Source: Micromonospora orduensis (lineage in GTDB: Bacteria; Actinomycetota; Actinomycetes; Mycobacteriales; Micromonosporaceae). From it: DNA of 35,179 bases. The number at the start of each line of letters is the position of its first letter. The first letter of the stretch is position 1. The position numbers and the translations under genes were made by a program. Of the stretch, positions 30,702-35,179 are shown piece by piece. Under the pieces are notes generated by a model. It ran no database searches and had not been told where the DNA came from. It was given only the letters and a program-made list of their open reading frames with translations. The DNA is taken from the NCBI RefSeq assembly GCF_006228125.1, contig NZ_VDFY01000071.1, positions 1 to 35,179 on the forward strand, in the 5' to 3' direction.

Positions 30702-31583
30702 GTGAGCAAGCGTCGAAAGAACCAGCGCGCCGACACCGCCCCCCGCCGGGACAAGGTGCGGGACATCTTCGTCCCGCGGCCGTTCGAAGGGCTTGTCGAC
30801 GAGCCCGAGTGGATCGCACTGCGCGAGCTGGTGCCCGCCGCGTCGGCGCCGCTGCGGCTGACGCCCGCCCTGATCGAGGAGTTCGGCGACCGGCCGGCCA
30901 CGTTGGCGACCGTGCTGCCGATGGCCGCCCCGGCGATGACCAAGCCGGACGGCCGGGTGCTGATCGGTCTGCAACGCCACCAGCAGTCCGGCGACGTCTC
31001 ACGGGACCTGGCCGAGGCGCTGCTGTGCGCGTTGCGGACCGAGCCGGGCGATGAGGTGGCCGTCCCTCCGCTGCCCGGCCCCGGCCCCCGCCTGCAGGAC
31101 ATCCTGGTGGACGGCCCGCTGGAGATCAGCATGCACGAGGGGTTCGAGTTCTGGCTCGACCCCGGCGCGGCGGACGACCCGACCGTCCAGGCGTCCCTGG
31201 AGCGGGCGAACGCGGCCATCTACCCGACCGTGCGGCTCAGCGCGGCGAAGGCCGCGTACTGGTGTCAGGTCCCGGAGAAGGCGCACGTGCGCTGGGTGCT
31301 GCCGGAGGACGAGGACGCCGCCCTGGACGCGCTGGCCCGCCTCGGCGCGGCCGGCACGCTGACGCTCGGCGAGCAGACCAGGTTCGCCGGCATGTTCCGC
31401 GCGCACGGTCGCCTGGTGCCGGTCTGGGATCTGCCGGAGGAGACCCCGGCGACCGACTGGGAGGACCCGGTCGCGCAGTTCGCCAAGCGGTACGCCGAGG
31501 CGCTCGCCGCCACCGACCCACTGGACGCCGCCGGCCGGCGCGCCCGGCAGGGGCTTCTCGGCCGCCAGCTCACCCTGCGCTGA
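30702..31583 (+). CDS. DUF5926 family protein
   Basis: This 293-residue protein belongs to a conserved actinobacterial family that I recall as DUF5926, function unknown. It begins MSKRRKNQRADTAPRRDKVR, a strongly basic tail that could bind nucleic acid, then FVPRPFEGLVDEPEWIALRE, GRVLIGLQRHQQSGDVSRDL and HVRWVLPEDEDAALDALARL. No membrane segment or known catalytic motif is visible. The start GTG at 30702 lies 8 bases after a -10 box. It converges with the arginine deiminase gene with only 6 bases between the stops. Confidence 0.85.
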   Translation: MSKRRKNQRADTAPRRDKVRDIFVPRPFEGLVDEPEWIALRELVPAASAPLRLTPALIEEFGDRPATLATVLPMAAPAMTKPDGRVLIGLQRHQQSGDVSRDLAEALLCALRTEPGDEVAVPPLPGPGPRLQDILVDGPLEISMHEGFEFWLDPGAADDPTVQASLERANAAIYPTVRLSAAKAAYWCQVPEKAHVRWVLPEDEDAALDALARLGAAGTLTLGEQTRFAGMFRAHGRLVPVWDLPEETPATDWEDPVAQFAKRYAEALAATDPLDAAGRRARQGLLGRQLTLR

Positions 31584-31589
31584 GCCCGC

Positions 31590-32807
31590 TCACCCGGCCA
31601 CCGGCAGCGGATCACGGGAGATCGGGCAGGACATGCAGCGGGGGCCACCCCGCCCCGAGCCCAGCTCCGATCCGGCGATCGGGATCACCTCGATGCCGGC
31701 CCGCTCCAGTTGGGCGTTCGTCTCGGTGTTGCGTTCATAGCCGACGCAGAGCCGGGGTGCCAGGGCGAGGGTGTTGTTGCCGTCGTCCCACTGCTCGCGT
31801 TCGGCGGTGACCGGGTCGAGCCCGGTGTCGATGACCCGGAGCTGGTCCAGGTCCATCGCGTCGGCGGCGGCCCGCAGGAACGGCGCCGGGCCGTCCACCC
31901 GGGGGTCCTCGCCGTCCGCGCCGGCGATCACCGTGTACGCGCAGAGCGTGCTGGCGATGTTGGGATACATCAGCACGGCGTCGGCGTCGACCATCGTGCA
32001 CACGGTGTCCAGGTGCATGGTGGCGCGTTTCTGGGCGATCGGCACCACCAGGATGGTGTGGGCCAGCCCGGCGGCGAAGACCTGCCGACCGAGGCGTTCC
32101 GCTCCGGCCGGGGTGGTCCGCTCGCCCACGCCCACGGCCAGCACCCCGGGTGCGAGCACCAGGACGTCCCCGCCCTCCAGGTGCTCCAGGTGCGGCCGGT
32201 AGACGAACTCGGTGCCGGCGAAGCGCGGATGGTGGCGGTAGATGGCCTCGGTGAGGGTGGTCTCGCGGCGGCGGGCCGGCATGGCGAGGCTTGTGACGCC
32301 GACCCGGTCGCCGATCCACAGCGACGAGTCCCTGGTGAACAGCAGGTTGGGCAGCGGGTCGATGACGAAGTCGTGCCGGTCCATCAGGGTGTAGACCAAC
32401 CCGCCAGGCCGCTCCGAGCTGATCCGCAGCTCCTCGTGGGCCAGGCCGGCGGTGAGCACGTCGGCCAGGGCCGCCGCGTCCAGATAGGAGAGGTGGTCGG
32501 CGACGCGGGCGCGCAGGGTGTCGCCGAGCCGCCGCGAGCGCAGCACCTGCTCGGTGAGTTCGGCCCGGGCGTCCGCCACGGCCAGCGTCTCGGTCAGCAG
32601 GGTCGCCAGGTAGAGCACCTCGACGCCGCGTTCGCGAAGCGCGGCGGCGAACGCGTCGTGCTCCTCCTGGGCGCGTCCCACCCAGGGGATCGCGTCGAAC
32701 AGGAGCGAGTCGTTGTTGCGGGGGGTGAGCCGGGCCAGTTCCGGGCCGGGCCGGTGCAGCAGTACGGTGCCGAGCCGGCCGACTTCGCTGTCGACGTAGT
32801 GGGTCAC
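31590..32807 (-). CDS. arcA: Arginine deiminase
   Basis: This 405-residue enzyme hydrolyses arginine to citrulline and ammonia in the cytoplasm. Family signatures are [36 protein letters not shown] (catalytic Asp in FTRD), LEGGDV (catalytic Glu), MHLDTVCTM (catalytic His and Asp) and the C-terminal [12 protein letters not shown] with the nucleophilic cysteine at about residue 391. The start is GTG at 32807: a -10-like TACGCT ends six bases upstream on this strand, and the longer in-frame ATG at 32873 would run through the upstream palindrome. No carbamoyltransferase, carbamate kinase or arginine antiporter is adjacent, so the ADI pathway is split or incomplete here. Confidence 0.96.
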   Translation of the reverse strand: MTHYVDSEVGRLGTVLLHRPGPELARLTPRNNDSLLFDAIPWVGRAQEEHDAFAAALRERGVEVLYLATLLTETLAVADARAELTEQVLRSRRLGDTLRARVADHLSYLDAAALADVLTAGLAHEELRISSERPGGLVYTLMDRHDFVIDPLPNLLFTRDSSLWIGDRVGVTSLAMPARRRETTLTEAIYRHHPRFAGTEFVYRPHLEHLEGGDVLVLAPGVLAVGVGERTTPAGAERLGRQVFAAGLAHTILVVPIAQKRATMHLDTVCTMVDADAVLMYPNIASTLCAYTVIAGADGEDPRVDGPAPFLRAAADAMDLDQLRVIDTGLDPVTAEREQWDDGNNTLALAPRLCVGYERNTETNAQLERAGIEVIPIAGSELGSGRGGPRCMSCPISRDPLPVAG

Positions 32808-32813
32808 TCCCGC

Positions 32814-32819
32814 AGCGTA
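32814..32819 (-). promoter_or_regulatory. -10 box TACGCT of the arginine deiminase gene
   Basis: On the minus strand TACGCT ends 6 bases before the GTG start at 32807, a leaderless-type arrangement. The ARG-box-like palindrome lies just beyond the -35 position. Confidence 0.45.
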
Positions 32820-32854
32820 GGGCAGGGTTTGGCGGCATCCGAGAAAAGAACTGT

Positions 32855-32875
32855 GGATGAATATGGCATTCATCC
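32855..32875. promoter_or_regulatory. ARG-box-like palindrome upstream of arginine deiminase
   Basis: GGATGAAT, five bases (ATGGC), ATTCATCC is a perfect palindrome with 8-base arms. It contains TGAAT facing ATTCA, the core of ArgR/AhrC boxes, though the spacer is five rather than four bases. It lies about 40 bases upstream of the deiminase -10 box, where an activator could act. Confidence 0.55.
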
Positions 32876-32897
32876 GTACTCACTCCGGCGCTCCGGC

Positions 32898-32928
32898 TTG
32901 CCGAACACCGGGAGTGGCAACGTAGGGT
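32898..32928 (+). promoter_or_regulatory. Promoter TTGCCG / TAGGGT of the NERD-like gene
   Basis: A -35-like TTGCCG (32898-32903) and a -10 TAGGGT (32923-32928) are separated by 19 bases. The ribosome site GGAGG (32959-32963) and ATG 32971 follow. Confidence 0.5.
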
Positions 32929-32970
32929 AGTGAGGACATAACTTCGAGGGACCTTTTGCCGGAGGTCGCG

Positions 32971-33711
32971 ATGACTGTCTTTCCCGCACGACGAGCCGTA
33001 CCGTCCGCTCGGGCACTGCCGCCCGTCGCGGTGCCCCACCCCCGCGTCGAGTCGCCCGGGGCTCTCGCACCGGTCCGTCCGACACCGCTCGAATGGGCCC
33101 GTCGTCGTCGGGCCGAGCGGGGTGCCCGGCGGTTGGAGGCGGCCGGCGCACGGGCGCTGGGCCAACTCGACCATCTCGGGCCGGCCTGGCACGTCATCGA
33201 GTGGCCCCGCACCGACGTGACTGACGTCCTGCTCGACCGCAACCAGGACGAGCGCGCCGGGTTCCTCGCCATCGGACCGAGCGGCCTGTTCGCGGTGACC
33301 ATCGCCGACCACGGCCGGGCCCGCGTGCTCGTCGCCGGGGACGTGGTGCAGATCAACGGCAAGCGGCCGCCGTACGTGGCCGAAGCCCGCCGGGACGCCA
33401 AGCGCGCCAGCAAGGCCCTGTCCGACGCCGTGGGGCTCCCGGTTCCGGTCACGCCGGTGCTGACCTTCGTCGGCTCGGGCGTGATCAGCGTCTACGGCCT
33501 TCCGAAGGACTGCCTGATGGCCACCCACCGGGAGCTGGACCGGCTCCTCGTGGCCGGCGGCAGCCGGATCAGCCCGGCCACGGCCGAGAAGCTGTCCCGG
33601 GTCGCACAGCACCCCGGGACCTGGCTGAACGGCACGTACCGTCCAACGGCCGACTACCGGTGGTACGAGGAGGGCCGAACGGCCGCTGACAAGCCGGCCC
33701 ACCACCGGTAA
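32971..33711 (+). CDS. NERD-like (nuclease-related) domain protein
   Basis: This 246-residue protein has a basic Arg-rich N-terminus, then a domain resembling the nuclease-related NERD fold: LGPAWHVIEWPRTDVTDVLL, FLAIGPSGLFAVTIADHG, DVVQINGKRPPYVAEARRDA and VLTFVGSGVISVYGLPKD. The phrases are conserved in actinobacterial homologues of unknown function. Canonical NERD catalytic residues are not all obvious (no clear EID/QxK triad), so nuclease activity is doubtful. ATG 32971 has GGAGG seven bases upstream. Divergent from the arginine deiminase gene. Confidence 0.75.
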   Translation: MTVFPARRAVPSARALPPVAVPHPRVESPGALAPVRPTPLEWARRRRAERGARRLEAAGARALGQLDHLGPAWHVIEWPRTDVTDVLLDRNQDERAGFLAIGPSGLFAVTIADHGRARVLVAGDVVQINGKRPPYVAEARRDAKRASKALSDAVGLPVPVTPVLTFVGSGVISVYGLPKDCLMATHRELDRLLVAGGSRISPATAEKLSRVAQHPGTWLNGTYRPTADYRWYEEGRTAADKPAHHR

Positions 33712-33880
33712 CGTCACCGGCGACGCCACGCGGCTCCGGTCCCCCCGTTCACCCCACCGGCTCCCGCGCCGTCACCGGCCGCCTCGGGCCAGTCCGAGTA
33801 AGTCGGCGACCCGGTGCGCTCGGTGGTTCTGTCGGTGACCCGCTAGCGTGGACAGTCCGTCGGTGTACATAGGAGGCTCG

Positions 33881-34339
33881 GTGGCCCACGTCGAACTTTC
33901 GCTCTCCGAAGTGTTCGTGCCAGCGGCGCGGGCCTCGACAGAGCCGGAGCTCGACAACTTCGGCCAGTGGTCCTCGACGGTGTGCCGTGCCGACGAGCCC
34001 TGCCTGCTGATCGACGCCGACACACGGGTGGTGGCGATCTCCACGGCCGGCTGCGAGCTGCTGTGCCTGGGCGAGCCGGACGGCCTGATCGGGCGGCCGC
34101 TGCTCGACGGCGGGCTGCGCCTGCTCGACTTCACCGCCAACCGGGGCGAGCTGACCGAGGCCGAGATAGACAAGATTCCGCCTCTGCTGGCGCTCTCCTC
34201 CGGCCGTCTCGCCCGCGGTCTGCTCCGGGTGCAGGCCGCCTCGGCGGACAGCTCCGACGCGACAGTCGACGCGATCTCCACGCCGGTGCACGCGGACGGC
34301 GCAGTCGCCGGCTCCCTCACCTTCTTCTCCGAGGTCTGA
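33881..34339 (+). CDS. PAS-like domain protein
   Basis: This 152-residue protein has a single PAS-like fold: CLLIDADTRVVAISTAGCEL, LCLGEPDGLIGRPLLDG and a C-terminal GAVAGSLTFFSEV. There is no output domain, so it would act by binding a ligand or partner. The N-terminus reads VAHVELSLSEVFVPAARAS. GTG 33881 has a perfect AGGAGG four bases upstream, chosen over the ATG at 33848, which lies right after a -10-like TAGCGT (33844-33849). Cofactor unknown. Confidence 0.78.
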   Translation: MAHVELSLSEVFVPAARASTEPELDNFGQWSSTVCRADEPCLLIDADTRVVAISTAGCELLCLGEPDGLIGRPLLDGGLRLLDFTANRGELTEAEIDKIPPLLALSSGRLARGLLRVQAASADSSDATVDAISTPVHADGAVAGSLTFFSEV

Positions 34340-34402
34340 CCTGCGGCGGAGTGTGTCGTTCGCCGCACGCGACAATGCTGGGGCCGGTCGGCACCGAGAC
34401 CG

Positions 34403-34408
34403 TAGGGT
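34403..34408 (+). promoter_or_regulatory. -10 box TAGGGT, leaderless-type
   Basis: TAGGGT ends 6 bases before the ATG at 34415; there is no space for a ribosome site. Confidence 0.5.
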
Positions 34409-34414
34409 GCCCTC

Positions 34415-34804
34415 ATGCTCGATATCGCTCTGCTGCCGGGGGAGTACGCCGTGTGCCGCCTGGCGGCCGACGCCGCCCTGCCGGAGCAGCTGTCGAGCGG
34501 GCTGGGCCGCGCCGACGTGGTCACCGTGAGCTGGACCGCCGACGGGATCTCGGTGATCTGCCCGGCCGACCGGGTGCCCGCGCAGGCGGTCGTGGAGACG
34601 GCGTGGCGTTGCCTACGGGTCGCCGGCCCGGCGGATCTGCCCAGCACCGGCACCCTGGCCGCGCTCGTCGACCCGCTCGCCGAGGCCCGGGTAAGCGTGG
34701 TCACCTTCTCCACGTTCGACACCGACTACGTGCTGGTGCCGGCCGTTCGGCTGGCGGAGGGCCGGGCCGCGCTGGAGCGCGCCGGGCACCGCGTCCTCGG
34801 CTGA
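34415..34804 (+). CDS. ACT-domain protein
   Basis: This 129-residue protein resembles the ACT/CASTOR-like proteins: MLDIALLPGEYAVCRL, SWTADGISVICPADRVP, WRCLRVAGPAD and the second half LVDPLAEARVSVVTFSTFDT, DYVLVPAVRLAEGRAALERA. Two ACT-like beta-alpha-beta repeats are typical of amino-acid sensors. The ligand is unknown. The start ATG at 34415 follows the -10 box TAGGGT by 6 bases, so the mRNA is probably leaderless. Confidence 0.88.
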   Translation: MLDIALLPGEYAVCRLAADAALPEQLSSGLGRADVVTVSWTADGISVICPADRVPAQAVVETAWRCLRVAGPADLPSTGTLAALVDPLAEARVSVVTFSTFDTDYVLVPAVRLAEGRAALERAGHRVLG

Positions 34805-34829
34805 GCTTCACCCGACCGTCCGCTCCCCC

Positions 34830-34835
34830 TACGAT
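34830..34835 (+). promoter_or_regulatory. -10 box TACGAT of the lipoprotein gene
   Basis: TACGAT lies 54 bases before GTG 34890, leaving room for a leader with GAGGA at 34878-34882. Confidence 0.4.
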
Positions 34836-34889
34836 GGGCTCGGCCACCCCCGGCCGCGAAGAATTCTCCGATGTCCCGAGGATCGGCCC

Positions 34890-35134
34890 GTGCCGTTCAC
34901 CCCGCTCCCCCGCGCGTCGTCCACCACGGCGCGGGCGATGACACGCACCGTGCTGCCGGCGCTCGCGCTGCTCGCCATCGGTGTGTCGACCGGCTGCGGC
35001 GCCCCACCCGAACTACGGGACCCGGACGCGCGGCCCACCAGCACGGGATCCCCGACGGCAGCGCCGACGCGTACCCCCGACGCCACGCCCAGCACCGTGC
35101 CGTCCGTCCCCCCCCTCCGCACGCCGTCGGCCAC
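34890..35134 (+). CDS. Lipoprotein, truncated at the contig end
   Basis: The N-terminal part of an exported lipoprotein is visible: a basic start, a hydrophobic stretch (TVLPALALLAIGV) and the lipobox STGC, whose cysteine would be lipidated and become the mature N-terminus. A Pro/Thr/Ser-rich linker follows (PTSTGSPTAAPTRTPDATPS), typical of wall-spanning lipoprotein linkers. The functional domain is missing because genomic sequence stops at 35134 and adapter follows. GTG 34890 has GAGGA seven bases upstream; ATG 34938 is an alternative. Confidence 0.8.
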
Positions 35135-35179
35135 CTGTCTCTTATCCACATCTCCGAGCCCACGAGACCGGAGCCTATC
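35135..35179 (+). other. Untrimmed Nextera sequencing adapter and index
   Basis: Positions 35135-35153 match the 19-base transposon mosaic end CTGTCTCTTATACACATCT except for C instead of A at 35146. Positions 35154-35168 (CCGAGCCCACGAGAC) are the Nextera read-2 tail, 35169-35176 (CGGAGCCT) an i7 index and 35177-35179 the first bases of the P7 arm. It is library-construction sequence, not genome. Confidence 0.97.

Noticed and set aside
35142..35150. Perfect DnaA box TTATCCACA at the right end
   Set aside because: It lies within the sequencing adapter and exists only because of the A-to-C mismatch at 35146.
34897..35163. Minus-strand protein starting MGSEMWIRDR
   Set aside because: Its N-terminus is translated adapter; the rest is antisense to the lipoprotein gene.

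Overview
The window is high-GC actinobacterial DNA, most likely from a Micromonosporaceae member such as Micromonospora. This rests on the strong G/C bias at third codon positions, many GTG starts, TANNNT -10 boxes a few bases before start codons, and lineage-typical families (XRE/DUF5753 with DUF397, DUF5926, DUF5701, several LytR-CpsA-Psr proteins). The last 45 bases (35135-35179) are not genomic. They are Illumina Nextera adapter plus index, so the real contig ends at about 35134 inside a lipoprotein gene.

Layout. Positions 1-328 hold no convincing gene, only hairpins, a 14-bp inverted repeat and a 25-bp tandem repeat. Positions 329-4443 carry a family 4 glycosyltransferase (minus), a divergent Fpg-type DNA glycosylase and a polyprenyl-phosphate sugar-1-phosphate transferase. 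At 4483-6464 is a LytS-type kinase with a LytTR regulator, then a DUF5701 protein behind a palindrome and a secreted protein of seven repeats. At 9582-13065 an OmpR-type regulator, a sensor-less kinase and a DUF4153/DUF4173 membrane protein are translationally coupled. An acetate-type sodium/solute symporter with a small membrane partner follows (13110-15165), then a decayed toxin-antitoxin locus, then an ABC ATPase/permease pair (15549-18001).

Positions 18002-20340 form a lineage-specific block: DUF397 and XRE/DUF5753 on minus, and on plus a small unknown protein and an unusual fusion of a short Cys-motif protein to a flavin-reductase-like domain. A parS-like site lies at the fusion junction. 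A second symporter module (DUF485 plus ActP) fills 20512-22546 behind a CRP-like operator.

Positions 22626-27460 look like an envelope-polymer region: a UDP-glucuronate decarboxylase-like epimerase and three tandem LytR-CpsA-Psr genes, the third lacking a normal start codon. Then come a rhodanese/GDPD pair, a GAF-PAS histidine kinase with an RsbW-like ATPase, a DUF5926 protein, a solitary arginine deiminase (minus) with an ARG-box-like palindrome upstream, a NERD-like protein, a PAS-like protein, an ACT-domain protein and the truncated lipoprotein.

How the parts may work together (inference). The glycosyltransferase, sugar-1-phosphate transferase, epimerase and LCP enzymes could make a surface glycopolymer and attach it to peptidoglycan. 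The LytS/LytTR pair resembles carboxylate-sensing systems that control transporters, so the two symporter modules are candidate targets. No complete mobile element, CRISPR array, tRNA or rRNA was seen. The strongest unusual signals are the parS-like site inside a fused gene, the ATATGAC operator upstream of it, the ARG-box-like palindrome at the arginine deiminase, the TA remnant with its operator, and the many leaderless-type promoters.
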